DNA of 64,000 nucleotides from Owenia fusiformis (lineage: Eukaryota > Annelida > Polychaeta > Sabellida > Oweniidae): contig CAIIXF020000004.1 in the NCBI GenBank assembly GCA_903813345.2, positions 13,957,196 through 14,021,195 on the forward strand, read 5' to 3'. Below, one piece after another: positions 1 through 12,746 of the stretch. The translations under genes were made by a program, and so were the position numbers. Under the pieces are notes generated by a model. It saw nothing but the letters and a program-made list of their open reading frames with translations, made no database searches and had not been told where the DNA came from. Positions within the stretch are counted from its first letter, which is position 1. The number at the start of each line of letters is the position of its first letter.

Positions 1-89
1 TAATTAGCATCAAGTACTGATGAATATGACAAAATTAATAACAATGAATCTGGGATACATATTTGAACGAGGTTCGCGTAACCGTCAAT

Positions 90-435
90 CATTTTTGCTC
101 CTTTCTACCAATTCTTGAGAATCAAATAAAATGTATTTCCGAACCTTGTTGGAACAAAATAGCATATACAGACTGTTTCTAGACTTCTCAATATTATAGT
201 TAATAACTATAATAAAAGTATTCAAAAATTTAAAACAAAATCCCCCCAAAGTAGTTAAAAATCAAGATAAATCTTTTATTTCATTAACAAGATACTTTTT
301 TAAAATCAACCAATATTTCCTTTGTACAATTACAATATTGAGATACCTAAACATGTTGTGTTTATGTCGTTTTGTTCCAATGAAGTTCGGGAAGATGTTT
401 CATTTCACTCTGGAAACATGATACCAAGAACAAAA
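90..435. mobile_element. Long fold-back (MITE-like) element, copy 1
   Basis: Imperfect palindrome about 345 bp long. The left arm contains TTCCGAACCTTGTTGGAAC and the right arm TTTGTTCCAATGAAGTTCGG, reverse complements of each other with mismatches. The interior arms TTTTAAAATCAACCAA and similar continue the pairing. A diverged second copy lies at 17520-17885. No coding capacity. Confidence 0.75.
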
Positions 436-917
436 CAAGTGCTTTATGTATTTTCTAAAACAATATAGATGAAAGTATATATATGTTTTTCAAATTATAT
501 TGTTACCATTCAAAAGATGACCATTAAATTGACGATGTGTTACATTTTTAGATTTTGTTTATGACTGGTAGAGAAACGTGTCTTCAAAAAGTTCTCCATA
601 TCGATACCACTCCTTTTAAGTTTCTAGTTTCATATTCACCAAATCTTTTGAATATAATTATGTATGATACTGTATGAATGTGTAAGAAATGTCTCAGAAA
701 AACAACTTTATCCGAGCAAATATAGGTTGTTTGTCTTTGCAAATAAATATGAAATATAAATACATTAAATGTTGTTTGTCTAAACAAGTATTAATTATTA
801 TAATGAATAAAAAGTGTTTGAATTCTATTTGTGTGATGTAGTTGAGTTTTTGACAAATACCATAGATTTCATAGGCTTGCAATGTAAGCACCATCTCCAC
901 CTAGTTAGTCAATTATA
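436..917. other. AT-rich DNA without recognised feature
   Basis: Short overlapping frames on the minus strand between 584 and 900 have no family resemblance. I see nothing else here. Confidence 0.5.
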
Positions 918-1480
918 ACCAGAACAACGGCAATGCCAAAGCGTAGCGAATCTCATCGAACAGAAATGGCTGGCATTTTTACATACGAAATATATCCCTG
1001 AGAAGGTCAAATCTCATTTTTGAACTTTTATGTGATTTTGAAAAAATGGTCAATTTGAAGCAAGTTTAAAAGATATATTTTTGACCTTGAGAAGTAATTG
1101 AAGGTTAAATCTCAAATCTAGTCCGATTTGAACTTCTGAATACTTGTAGGTGATATTGAAAAAGAATTGGTCAATTTACAATTTGAAGCAAGTTGACAAA
1201 AAACTTTTTTACCTCGAGAAAGTCGGATCTTATATCTAAAGTCAGATTTGTACTTCTGAAAACTTGTACACGATTTTTGAAAATTGAAGTCAGCCAAAAC
1301 AGGTGCAAGTTGTAAGAATTTGTTACAGACGCCGATCGCCAACCGCCACCACAAGAAATGGAGACCATAACAATATGTCACCACTTTTTGCTGGTGACAA
1401 TAATTATGCCATCGAACGAAGTTCGGAGGGATATAGGGAACGCCTCCGTCCGTCCGTCCGTCCGTCCGTCCACTCATACA
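918..1480. repeat. Composite dispersed repeat ending in (GTCC)n
   Basis: Starts with AACCAGAACAACGGCAATG...GCGTAGCGAATC, the same terminal text as the element at 38045, and holds modules (AGTCAGATTTG, AACTTGTA) seen inverted at 22600-22690. It joins at about 1320 to a piece with GTTACAGACGCCGATCGCC, and then to ATCGAACGAAGTTCGGAGG followed by a GTCC microsatellite (1447-1470). The order of parts implies rearranged or nested copies. Confidence 0.65.
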
Positions 1481-3500
1481 ATACCCCATGTTTCCTCCGT
1501 CCACTTTTCGAAAAAAACATTTTTCGATATTTTTCATTTATTTTGTTTTAAAATGTATTTTTAACAATCAGATACTATAGAATACTCCCCCACGCATCTG
1601 TAAACGGCAAATTGAGCCGCAACAATGATTTAAGCACAAGTTATAACCTTTCAAATATTTTCGACTGGGGTATCTGGCGCGTGGCTGAAAAAATTTGTTC
1701 TAGACATCGCTGGAAATAGCCGTATACACCAATGGAAAGCGTTTTTGAATCCCTATTTTATGGTACTGATCACAAAAAAAAACAATGACGTATAGTATAC
1801 GGTTTTCTCCGTCCACCGAAAAAATGGACCCTATCTTGTTACAACATTCGGACCTATCTCTCATGAGATCAGAAACTCGAGGGAAATTATTTTTCATATC
1901 TTTCTCGCTCGATTCTTCCGCTTAAACTTCGTCAGATTTGAGAATAGGGTCTAAGGAACATCCCATTGACGGGAATTTCTCCACTTTTGAATATATTTTG
2001 AGAAAACTGAAGTGATCGAGATTGATTTTTACGCTCCTTTTACCCCATGTTACGAGCGTTTTTCGTAAAACGATAATTGTTTAGATTAAAGTCCCAAAAC
2101 ATGATATTATACATTCAGAAACATATTTAAAAAATCACTGCTAATAAAGTACACACATAGAATCTCCTTTGCAAGAGCACAGTACGATAATGAATACGCG
2201 ACATGAAAAAGTGCTTGCCCGTCTACGCGCCTTTTACCCCAAGTTACGAGCGTTTGCGTCGCTTAATATTTTTTTTTGATTTTTTGTTGTCTAATCATAT
2301 TATCGACAAAACTACCATACAATCTGTTTGAAAATATGTTTACACAATTAAGACACGCATTTTAGAAAAATAATACATACAATGCTCAATTGATTAAAGC
2401 GCTATGCGCATTTTAAGATTACGAATGGTGACCGTCCATTGATTTTGAACACCATATGTATTAACTTTATGTGAAGCAAGTTATCAATACTTGTATGTTG
2501 GTATCGCGATTACTTGACGAATTCTAAACATATCGTATGAAATGACATATCCAAAAACCTATTGTTACCTTAATACCTTATCATTTTTTGCAACAAAACA
2601 ACTTACTTTTTAAAGAAATTCACATTGTATTTCAAAGTTTACATGTATGTTTAATTTGCTTCAATTTTTCATTTATTATTATCAACTATTAAACGTCATT
2701 ACAGCAAGCATATTGTTCAATAATGCATTGGTATGGGAACTGGGTTAGTCCATAATAAAAAACTGATTCGGCATTTGAACAATCAAGTCTTTATTATGTG
2801 AATAAATAAAATGGAAACCAGCTTAAAATAGCCTAGGCCTAGTACCTTTAACGTGAACGTGAACATGGCGTTGCAACAACAGATTTATAACTCGCAATGG
2901 TGCAGCTGCAACAGATCCAAACAAATGAACAAATAAAAATACACTAAAGTAGTACTAAGTGTTTTACATGTTTTAGCGTTAAAACTTAGTTGTTTTTACA
3001 ACTTAGTATTCAGATAGGCATAATTACAGCAATATAAAAACAAATGTAGTAATAAACATGTTATAATACACTGGAATAATTTTTAAATGCAGTTTTGAAG
3101 AAATTTCTGAACGCAGCAATCAAAGCTTATCTTGAGGAACTATATCCCGGGAGTTCTTTTCGTTCAGTATCCTGGCGTAATCGAGCAGGGAGAGCAAAAG
3201 TCAAAAATCTGGTAAGTTCAATTCAAGTCGAATTAATCATCATCTTGGAGTTATTGTGATGTTGTAAAGCATACGTGTGCTCTTACTTATTTTAGATTAT
3301 TGTTAACGAATTAATTTTCAATCTAAGAAGGCAAATATGTATGTAAAACAGTATGTATGTAAAATTAATAATCATCTTGATGTACAAATAAACTCTGGTG
3401 TTGGTCACTGTTTTGTAGGCCTAATATCACCTACAGGGGTTTGTCTGGAGGATCAAATACTTTCGAAGTCCCTTGTCATAAATTGTAGGCTTTGTAATGA
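1481..3500. repeat. Diverged repeat with TTTTACCCCATGTTACGAGCG motif; otherwise no gene
   Basis: Related phrases occur at 2038-2057 and 2229-2251 and resemble the ACGCGCC...TACCCCAT text at 21270-21360. The remaining sequence to 3500 shows no gene or clear repeat. Confidence 0.4.
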
Positions 3501-3504
3501 CCTT

Positions 3505-3690
3505 CGATAGCAAGTCGCTACTACAGTCTCAGCTGTAGTGGCTAGCCTTTATGGCTCAGGGGTAGAGCGTCTGACTCGAGAGCGGGAGGTCCTGGGTTCG
3601 ATTCCCCAACGGGGCATTGAATTTCGAGTCTAGTATCTGGCTCGGTACACTATAGCATAGCATGCCCAAGGGTCGTTACAGCTTAAAATA
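3505..3690 (+). mobile_element. tRNA-derived SINE, copy 1
   Basis: A 73-nt tRNA-like unit (3545-3617) has A-box TGGCTCAGGGGTAGAG and B-box GGTTCGATTCC. It is framed by sequence shared with the copy at 16725: upstream GATAGCAAGT...GCTACTAC...CAGCTGTAGTGGC and downstream GGGGCATTGAATTT, then a TCTGGCT...ACACTATGC stretch. The acceptor arm does not pair well, so this is a retroposon head rather than a working tRNA. Confidence 0.75.
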
Positions 3691-5640
3691 CAAAATGGCT
3701 CTGTCCTGTACTCCAGATAAACCTCTTTGCTGTTACCGGGACCATATGGGCTTTTGAATGCCCATGCTGGGACTGTGCCGAAATGATGAGTTGATTTTCT
3801 ATCACCATTTCCAAAGCATTGTCGATGTACATATCCCTACAGTATTTTGTGACATTTTACATTAAGAAATACTGTATCAAAAAGTTCACACAATTTATTT
3901 TTCAATTTAAAAGCTGCTTCAACCCGGAAAACAACCTCAGGCAATGACTAAATCAATCAATCTTTTGTAGGAATTTCATTGTAAGCACGTTCTGGTCCAA
4001 TACATAGTTATTGAAATAGACGCAGACATCCCAAATTCCGAAAAATCTGTTTCTGTTCAGATTTTTTCAAAAAATTTACACAAATCATATTTTTGGGCTT
4101 CATGGAATATCACTTGTGAAAGATGCACAGTTATCCACCTCAATAGAATTGAATATTTGTTTTATTATTCACTGTCATATTCCTCATTCACATTAATGGA
4201 ATAACAAAATATCGGTGTCTAATAAATCATAACAATGTACTCATGAAATATAGAAATAAAATTACACCAGACAAAGTCCTGAATATCATTTGATATTCAA
4301 CGGAAGTCACATGACTGAGGAAAGCAAACTACATGCAGTTACTTGACGGATTACATAGAATATTAGTCAGACAGTTTAAATAGTCTATGATTTCAATTGT
4401 CAGTGTTTCAGCATTTAAGTCCTGGACTCAGTGCATTGTTGACTGATAATCATTCCCCAAAGGTGTTGTTTTAAACTTTGCATGAGATCTGTAGCAATGA
4501 ATGCTAAGTGGAATGGAAATGGAAACAATGTCTGATAGTTTAGTAGGAAGTAAGGGGTCCCATGCACCCTAAGCTTAACAAACTTTTAATTATAAATTTT
4601 TTACACCCATAACTTTAAGAATGTTGATGTTAGCAATGCCATCTCATGTCCCATGGTGCCAGTTATTGAGGAATTACAAATGTATACTTCCACCCCCCAA
4701 GAACGCACCACTACTGAGGGCAAAATTTTTATTTCTTCGTGTCATAGAATTTTTTGACATCACTGAGCTTTGTTAATTTTATTTAGGTTTACTGTACATG
4801 TACATTGTATTATACATTGGATGCATTATTTGTTATTTATCCAAAAGCGCCCCCCCCCCCTATTTTTTGTGCCTCATGTCATATTTTTCAATACCCAGTC
4901 ATCATAAAACATTTTGTATGAGGTTTTCCTTCATTTATGTTTGGTTCAGATCCTGAAAAAACTGATAAATACAATTTTTTCACGAGTGCATAATGCAAAA
5001 ACTATACACAATGATGATTATACAATATCATCCAATACTTGATCTGACAAACCTAAATACTGCATTAAATAGTCAACATGTTGAGCCTTATTTACGATTC
5101 AAATAAAGGTGAGAGATCATACTTATTTGTTTTTGTTAGGTATCGTTGTAAACACATTGTAGTATTGACCTAAAAAAAATGTGCGTCCAAAAAACGGAAA
5201 TATTTTCAATTTTTGCGTCCTCCAAATTATTTTTGAGTCCTTAACATGTACGGGACGCCGTTAATGCAAGCCCTGAGTATGTATTCACATAGTATCTTTC
5301 ACCAGCAGGGGTTTCATTAGTAGCAGGCAACAGGTGATTTTCACCGATCGTTTTAACAAAATCGCCTGTTGTTTTTAGGTACTTTTCAATTTTTCCATGT
5401 TAAGTTTATCATTCCCATTAATTTTGCCTGTTGTTTTCAATTATTTAGCCTGTTGTGAGAAATTCTAGTGAAACCCCTGCACCAGTATGGTTCTTATGTT
5501 TATTCCAGTATGTATATTTAGCAAAAGTCTTACCCCAGTATGAATTTATTTATTTATTCTAGTATGTATATTATTGTCTGGTGCCTCCTAAGCAATCATG
5601 ATTTGAATCAACTAAATTTGAACTGTTATGTTGAATGATA
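3691..5640. other. Non-coding stretch, no feature recognised
   Basis: Contains a C10 run near 4850 and low-complexity AT DNA. No frame longer than background and no repeat match inside the window that I could see. Confidence 0.45.
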
Positions 5641-5880
5641 GATTTCTAGTCCAGTCCAAGATAACAATTAATGCGCTGGTACACACTGATTAACACAGAA
5701 TTCATTGAGATGACAAGCCCATTACTAAGGTAATTATCAAAAGAATAATTTTATAATTATAGAGCACTCTGAAAAGGAAGGTTTCAGAGGATAGCATGTA
5801 TTTTAGATTGTTGTAATTTCATGTTCTTAAGCAGTTTTAGCTTCAAACCATGTTACTAATTTTATTAATTTATTCTAGTT
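5641..5880 (+). repeat. Dispersed repeat, direct copy of 13260-13520
   Basis: Shared landmarks in order: GATTAACACAGA / CTAATTAACAGAGA, ACTAAGGTAATTATC / ACTGAGGTAATTATC, GGAGCACTCTGA-type text, CAGAGGAT, ATGTATTT and CATGTTCTTGA or CATGTTCTTA. Type of element unknown. Confidence 0.6.
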
Positions 5881-6779
5881 ATTGGACTTTAGGAGCAGCC
5901 CTCACCACAGTGTTTTCTCCTACTCCTCCCACTAATAGCTTCTAAATTCCATATAGATAATCCAGAATGTTTTACTTTTGTAAGTTCTCTAATGCAATGC
6001 AACATAAAAAATGAAATTCCTTTTTCGCCAAGTTCAACCCAGGTTCCCAGTAGAAGCATAGTAGATACTTGAAATATTTGGTTGGAAGAAGGAGAAAAGG
6101 TGTTGGGAATAATCAATAAGAAAAGAAATCAATAAATTATAATTTCCTAAGAAATAATATTTATCTTGTTGGATAAAAAAACATGTTTGCAAGGTTTGTT
6201 CTCAAGATATTAGTATGTCTAATTCAAAAGGCTTATATTTTACTATATTTACTCAAGGAATGGTGGAGCAGCGCAAATTAATGATAATTGACATTTTCAA
6301 TTTCTGTTGTTCTACTGGAGCATGCGTCATGTGTTTTGATACCAACGACATTTGATGTGTGCTATTTTGATGTCATCGCAACTGAATATAATAGTGTTGT
6401 AATGTATATTGAAAAAATTGCTCATGATTTCTAAAAAACAACTTAAATGATGGATTGTTGGATATATAAGCAATGCAGTTTAATGAAATAGCATGTTCTG
6501 AATGGCTTGAATTTGACGCACCTTATCTAGCTATGTGTTTTCACAGTGAAGGAAGAGGTACAAAACAAAATTTATTTAAAAATCATATGTTATTAAAAAT
6601 TTATGTTTTATATTTGAACAGTTGCTTGTATATACTAGTATACATGTTAATGATTTATATTTTTAGCAACCCATATCAAAAGGTTTTGATTATTTCTCCA
6701 TCAGGGAATTGATAAAAGATTTTGAACATGAAATAGTGAATCAAAAATATCACATAATTCTTGACCCAAATGGCATCCT

Positions 6780-8906
6780 GGCCACATCCCCCAGCACCCA
6801 TTTTTTAAACCACTATCAGGAATACATGTCTTAAAATAATAATTATAAATTTGTGCTAGTCTATTCTCAATACTATTAAAAAATATAAACCTTTCCTCAT
6901 TGAACTTTGGACAAGTAAAAAAATCTATGTTCAGTAGTTTCTTTACAACTGTATTTTTTATTTATTTTTTTTAATAAAATTTATTTCAGTTAAACATAAT
7001 TATTTACAGGTGTGGTACTAAAATGAGGTTTCGAATTCATAAAGAGTATTTAGGTTACTCACACATTTTTCAATATACCATTTGTGAATAGATAACTGCT
7101 AACAGTATATTTTTGTAATTCTTTACTTTACCTATTCCATATATTTGATTGGCAGTTATATTTTGGAAATGTTTAGTCCAAAATTCAGCAACTGCTTTGC
7201 ATTTACCAAAATGATGCTCTAAATTATCTATTTCATCACAGCTTATACATTTGCTTGAATTTAAAATACCATATCTATGCAGTAAAAGATTACATGGATA
7301 TATTGAATGTAAAATCTTCAGTATTCACAATATTTTTAAAATCATTATTACATTGAAATATGGTTAAATCTTTACATAGGGTACCATACAAATACAGAGG
7401 TATTTTCCTCCAGCTGCCATTTCTATTTTCTCCAAATCCATACATCTTTAAGGAGTCAAGCATAAATTTTATCAGTATGAATTTTATTTTTCTGAAGATC
7501 TCTGCATCTATCGCATTCTCTTACTCAGTCATTTCTGATCATTAGCTTTGCATCTTAGACTCTGGTATCACATCTAATGGAGCATGAAAGCACCCCCTAT
7601 GACATCACACAATTTACAAGATCGATTTATTTAATTCTTAAAGCACTTTACAACATATTCAAGTTAACATTTTAACGTGTTTGGTAATTCATGAGAGTTT
7701 ATTATGAATGTAAACATGGTTAATTAAGGTCATTTTCTCAATTATTTTATTTGCCCCTGGTGCCTTGATTTCCTGTTACTATGGCAACCATTTCTTATTA
7801 AATATTTCTGTTAAACTAAGTATTTTTTGCTGAATTAATAAGACATTCTATTGCACATTCTGTGAAAATTTCATTAGAATATATTAAGAAATAAAAAAAT
7901 AAGAGAGATATTATGAGAACTTTACGATCAACCCTCGTATAATGGCAAACCTATTGTTGTGGAGGTATACTAACATCATGATTAAAAGTACATCACATCA
8001 ATTACAGAAACTTTTCAGAATTGATTTACACCCAAATAACATCAAATCTGTATGACTTAACGGTGTCTTTCAAACTAATTTTGGACAGATGTTCAATACC
8101 TTATTGTTATGATTCACGACCTGCTTCAGGTGCCCATAACACGGGTTGCTATGGCAACCATAACTCTGACATAAAGTAATATTTGTGCCTCCTAGATTTT
8201 GTGGAAATGACAATGAATGTTTGGAGATACGATGTATGAAATTTGGTGTTCTAACTCCAATTAGTTACTGAGATAGGGCTCTGTTTGTGTTATTTGTTGA
8301 TCGCCCCTTGTATAATCTATTCGTCGTATAATGTTTTGATTTTTATGGCGCCATGTGAACATTTTCTCATTGGGATGAAAAAGCCAAGTATTATTCATGT
8401 TATTTTGATAGATTTATTTCATTAATATTATGGTTTTTACCACTGATGTTATCATCATTTGGTTCTAAAACACAATTAAAATCACCAGGTATAATAAGAT
8501 TCACTTTATTTGAATTGAAGTCTTTGATGTAACCATTTAATTTATTGTAAAATGATATCTTATCTTGGTTTTGATTTGGTACATAGGTGTTGATGCACCT
8601 AAACACTTCATTTACATGAGTAAGTTCTAAAATCAAAATCCTACTTTCCTGGTGAAGAATGCTTACATCAGTGTATTCAAAATTTTTCTTAAATAAAATG
8701 ATTTCTCCTTTGCTGTGTGCTGTGCCAGGGTTAGCATAAATATCAGTACCCCATTCCATTTTCCAATTATTTATCAAATCATCTGTTATATAGCGCTCTT
8801 GCAATATCGCAATATCACAATCAATCTGCTTCAAATATTTGAAGCAAGAGTATCTTGTAAGCCGTTGCCGTAATCCTTGGACATTTCCTGAGAATATTGT
8901 TATCAT
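6780..8906 (-). mobile_element. Decayed L1/Tx1-like LINE with internal deletion
   Basis: On the minus strand an endonuclease fragment (8906-8400) is followed about 0.9 kb later by a typical L1/Tx1-group C-terminus. The latter reads FGENRNGSWRKIPLYLYG (about 7440-7390), then, after a frameshift, KILHSIYPCNLLLHRYG and a CxxC...H...C zinc knuckle (about 7320-7180), then a degraded tail to about 6800. The whole reverse transcriptase core expected between the two is absent. Endpoints are approximate. Confidence 0.75.
8400..8906 (-). pseudogene. LINE APE endonuclease N-terminal fragment
   Basis: 168 open codons with the apurinic endonuclease layout: FSGNVQGLRQ at the N-terminus (metal-binding Asn), DIAILQERYI (catalytic Glu), and PGDFNCVLEPNDD (Asp and Asn). 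The C-terminal SDH motif and reverse transcriptase are missing because the frame ends at an interior break. The GDFNCVL-P-D form is typical of L1/Tx1-like rather than jockey-like elements, so this is a different family from the LINE at 9.8-12.9 kb. Confidence 0.8.
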
Positions 8907-9806
8907 TCAAACATATTTGTAAAGTGTGTATTTAAATTATCCAGGATCCTTCACTGTAGGTGGTATGCATTTCATGCTATTAGGGATTTCAGAAAGAGGG
9001 CTCACTGATTCCTTGCATTTTTTGTTTTTCAGGGTTTTCACAAAGTGGGCTTACTTGGTCCCTGTTACGCTTAAAATGTTTGTCTAATTTGCTTTGCGTT
9101 TTCTTTTCTTTACAACTGTATTATCAACTCCTGAAAAGGGAATGGGGATTGAAATGTGATAAAGTGAAAACGACAAATCCAATCACAAAACTATTTCTTC
9201 TTTTCACAACCTTTATTTTAAACTTCTCAAGACATTTTAAAAAAAGTTTTGTGATGTAATGATCCAACCTGAACATGTTAAAAAAAAGACAAATCCAATG
9301 TTATTTTCTTATAGAGGAAACTCATGCTATACCCTCTGTATCAAAAGTCTTTTCCTATTGAGAAAACCCTTAAATAACTTTTGTATAAGGCAAGAAAACT
9401 GAATGAAACTTTCCACGCATAATTTGAGGCATATAATACACCCTCTGTGAAAATTTGGAGACAATTGATTGATTTTTACTCAAAATATCACATATAGAAC
9501 ATAGCATATACCAAAAACACCAATGTGACTTTTTCCAAGTTTGTGACGTCAAACTTACCTAAAATTGCCAAACTGACCACAATAAGCACTGCTATCCTTA
9601 ATATATCAATGTTTGGTGCATTATGATTCAGAATTATTGCAATAAAATGGAAATATGATAGATTCTTTTGAATTAAATACCAAAAGTACATCAAGAATAT
9701 TTAGAAGATAAACCCCTGAGAAAATCATATTGACACATTAGTCACAAAATTATACTTATTGATGTCATTGGGCAGGAAAGGGGTGAATATTCAGGAAATA
9801 TGGCAT
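8907..9806. other. LINE target-site flank with one arm of an inverted repeat
   Basis: 9463-9562 is the reverse complement, with few changes, of 13148-13245 (shared core GTGATATTTTGAGTAAAAAT). Before the LINE landed the two arms were only about 0.5 kb apart. The rest shows nothing recognisable. Confidence 0.6.
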
Positions 9807-12746
9807 AACAATGAACAGAACTATAAGTCATATCTATATGCAATTTATTATAGGTCACCATCGCAAACTCAAAATGAGGCAAATGAATTCTGCACTAGGT
9901 TCTCAAACTCCTGCAATTTGGCACTTGACTCTAACCCAGAAGCTATTTTTATTAATGGAGATTTTAATGCAAGGAGTAAACAATGGAGGGCCTTAGACAA
10001 TGAAAATTTCACAGGAAAAAAATTATTTGAACACATTGAAGAACTTGGACTTTTTCAGCTTATAGATGAACCAACGCGAATAAAAAATACCAGTAGATCA
10101 TGTATTGATCTTCTCATTTCAAATAGCCCTGATATTATAACAAATGCTTATGTTTCTCCTCCTATTGGTAACACTGACCATTGCTCAATAAACACGGAGT
10201 GTTTTCTTAAAACTCTTAAAAACCGTCCTTATTCAAGAAAAATTTGGAAATATGACCAAGCAGATATAAATCTAATTAACAACTCAGTTAGAGCAGCAGA
10301 CTTTGATCACTTGATAGATAGTAGTAATGATTTAGATGACATAGTAAGCAATTTTTCTAGAGGGTTACTTGCAATTTTTACAGATCTTATTCCAAACTCT
10401 GATATTGAAATTAAACCTACGGATAAGCCATGGTTTACAAGCGATATCAAAACCTTGATAAATAAAAGAAATAAATTACATCGTAAGTACAGGAAAACAC
10501 ATGATGACAAATACTTTAAGAAATATACTGATCAATGTAATCTTGTTAATGATGCTATTCGTGAGGCCAAAGAGGCAATGGAATCAAGGTTGTACTATAA
10601 ATTAAGTAATCAGAGATATGGAAGCAAAGGATACTGGTCAATTGTAAGTAGGCTTTTGGGAAAATCTAAAAATAGTAAAATACCACTTCTTTGTGATGCT
10701 AGGGGTAACAGTTACACTGATAGCCATGACAAAGCAAACTTGCTACTGTCTCATTTCACTGACAAATATCATATAAATTATCAAGAAGGAAATGAAACTT
10801 TTATTCCAAGAACTGATCAATCTTTTGACCTACTCTCTACTAATGATAGAGAGGTTTATAGCATTTTACTTGGGTTAGACACAAATAAAGCTACTGGCCC
10901 TGACATGTTAAGCAATAGAATGCTTAAAATGGCAGCACCATCTCTTTCACCGATATTATCAAAATTATTAAACAAAATGTTCATTCTTAATAAATACCCC
11001 CAACCTTGGAAGGTAGGCCACGTTGTAGCAATTCATAAAAGTAAAGACAAAACAGATGTAAAAAATTATAGACCTATAACTCTCCTGAGCTGTATATCTA
11101 AAGTTGCAGAACGCGTAATCTTCAAAATACTTTTTGACCATCTAATTGTGAACAATTTATTTTATAACCTCCAAAGTGGCTTTTTGCCAGGTCACAGCAC
11201 CCAGGCACAGCTTCTAAGTATAATTGATGTCATAACTAATGAAATTGAAAATGGGGCCAATGTAAGGGGGATTTATCTTGACATTTCGGCCGCCTTTGAT
11301 TCAATGCCCCATGGGCTACTATTAAAAAAACTGGAAATGTATGGTTTTGGTCATAACATCATAGAATTAATGAAATCGTACCTATCAAATAGACAAGTGA
11401 AAGTTGTATTGGATGGCCAAGAGTCTGAACTATCTGAGATGAACCATATAAACGCAGGAGTACCTCAAGGCTCCATATTAGGCCCCCTCCTGTTTCTAAT
11501 TTATATCAATGATTTACCTGATAACTTAAATACCAAATGTTTTATATATGCAGACGACACGTCACTTTACCAATCCTTCACAGCTGAAACAGCAGCTGAT
11601 AAGAATAATGAATTACAAGAGGATCTAAATAAAATTCTCTTATGGTCAAATACATGGAAATTAAACTTCAAAGCTAGTAAAAGTAAAGATATGACTTTTT
11701 TTAATCCAAGAAAGCGCGAAATTTTGACCCCAGATCTTTCCCTTGGTAATGACAAGTTACCGAGAGTAAACAATCACAAGCACTTGGGCTTGATTTTGGA
11801 CAAAAATCTCACTTTTGACTATCACATTACTGAACTTGTAGCAAGAATAGATAAACTCATAAATCCGTTAAAAGTCTTCAGTAAGAAAATAAGTGGTAAA
11901 CACCTTGAAACAATTTTTAATTCTTTTATTTTGCCACTCTTTGATTATTGTGACATTCTTTACGGATGTGCAAATTTGACAAAACTACAACTTTTAGACC
12001 GCCTTTACTATAAAGCTGCAATTATTTGTTCAGGTGCCATGCATGGAACATCAGCCACAAAAGTGTTGAATACTTTAAATTGGCCCACACTCTCAAATAG
12101 ACGTCAATATCATAGAGCTACCTTTATGTATAGAGCTCACAACAACTTGCTGCCTTCTTATGTCACTGAGATATTTGAACCACTAAAAAGAAATCAAACA
12201 CATGAACTAAGACACCAACTTGACTATATTTTACCAGTTAAATCCAAATTTTATGAAAGATCTTGTATCTCAAAAACAATATCAGAATGGAATCTACTCT
12301 CATCTGATATAAAGAACTCATCTAGCTTAAGCATATTTAAATCAAGCCTTAAAAGCAATATCTTTAACGAAACTGTTATTAACTCATCAGAATTGTCCAT
12401 CTCAAGAAATCAAGAAATTATATTTAACAGAGTACGATGTGATTTCATTTTCAAGGCTCACCTTTACTCGCATAACTTTACCAATGTAAATTCCCCAATC
12501 TGCTCATGTGGTATTAACAGTGAAACAACCAGCCATGTGATTTTTCGATGTAACTTGAGATTAACATTCTGGACTGAATTAGAAAACCAACTAAAAAATA
12601 TGAATATACAATACTCCCGTAAATATAAGACACAACGTGATAAACTTTCTCTGATCCTCAATGGTGATAAAACATTAAGTAGAGCTGAGAATCTGATTGT
12701 TTTAAAGTGCAGTGCCATTTTCTTCGAGCGATGTGTAAATGTCTGA
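9759..12746 (+). CDS. LINE ORF2-like protein: partial endonuclease, reverse transcriptase, Cys/His end
   Basis: Open frame of 995 codons. The first ~20 codons come from host flank upstream of the insertion junction (9819), so the annotated ATG is accidental. Element-encoded parts in order: C-terminal half of an APE-type endonuclease (YRSPS, NGDFNARS, NTDHCSIN near residues 31-140), then reverse transcriptase with NYRPITLLSC, GIYLDISAAFDSMPH, INAGVPQGSILGPLLFLIY and the catalytic FIYADDTS, then a thumb region and a C-terminal Cys/His motif (CSCG...HVIFRC). The catalytic Asp pair is intact. The N-terminal half of the endonuclease and any ORF1 are missing, so this copy could not move on its own. 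Clade (CR1, jockey, Crack or related) cannot be settled by eye. Confidence 0.92.
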   Translation: MMSLGRKGVNIQEIWHNNEQNYKSYLYAIYYRSPSQTQNEANEFCTRFSNSCNLALDSNPEAIFINGDFNARSKQWRALDNENFTGKKLFEHIEELGLFQLIDEPTRIKNTSRSCIDLLISNSPDIITNAYVSPPIGNTDHCSINTECFLKTLKNRPYSRKIWKYDQADINLINNSVRAADFDHLIDSSNDLDDIVSNFSRGLLAIFTDLIPNSDIEIKPTDKPWFTSDIKTLINKRNKLHRKYRKTHDDKYFKKYTDQCNLVNDAIREAKEAMESRLYYKLSNQRYGSKGYWSIVSRLLGKSKNSKIPLLCDARGNSYTDSHDKANLLLSHFTDKYHINYQEGNETFIPRTDQSFDLLSTNDREVYSILLGLDTNKATGPDMLSNRMLKMAAPSLSPILSKLLNKMFILNKYPQPWKVGHVVAIHKSKDKTDVKNYRPITLLSCISKVAERVIFKILFDHLIVNNLFYNLQSGFLPGHSTQAQLLSIIDVITNEIENGANVRGIYLDISAAFDSMPHGLLLKKLEMYGFGHNIIELMKSYLSNRQVKVVLDGQESELSEMNHINAGVPQGSILGPLLFLIYINDLPDNLNTKCFIYADDTSLYQSFTAETAADKNNELQEDLNKILLWSNTWKLNFKASKSKDMTFFNPRKREILTPDLSLGNDKLPRVNNHKHLGLILDKNLTFDYHITELVARIDKLINPLKVFSKKISGKHLETIFNSFILPLFDYCDILYGCANLTKLQLLDRLYYKAAIICSGAMHGTSATKVLNTLNWPTLSNRRQYHRATFMYRAHNNLLPSYVTEIFEPLKRNQTHELRHQLDYILPVKSKFYERSCISKTISEWNLLSSDIKNSSSLSIFKSSLKSNIFNETVINSSELSISRNQEIIFNRVRCDFIFKAHLYSHNFTNVNSPICSCGINSETTSHVIFRCNLRLTFWTELENQLKNMNIQYSRKYKTQRDKLSLILNGDKTLSRAENLIVLKCSAIFFERCVNV

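Noticed and set aside
3545-3617. Functional tRNA gene
   Set aside because: Both promoter boxes are present but the acceptor stem does not pair, the anticodon arm is poor, and flanks are shared with the copy at 16794-16866, as in a SINE.
8400-8906. Host AP endonuclease gene
   Set aside because: The GDFNCVL form, lack of the C-terminal half and the L1-type C-terminus downstream on the same strand point to a LINE fragment.
9759-9818. N-terminal 20 residues of the LINE protein
   Set aside because: They lie before the target-site duplication boundary and so are host sequence that happens to be in frame.
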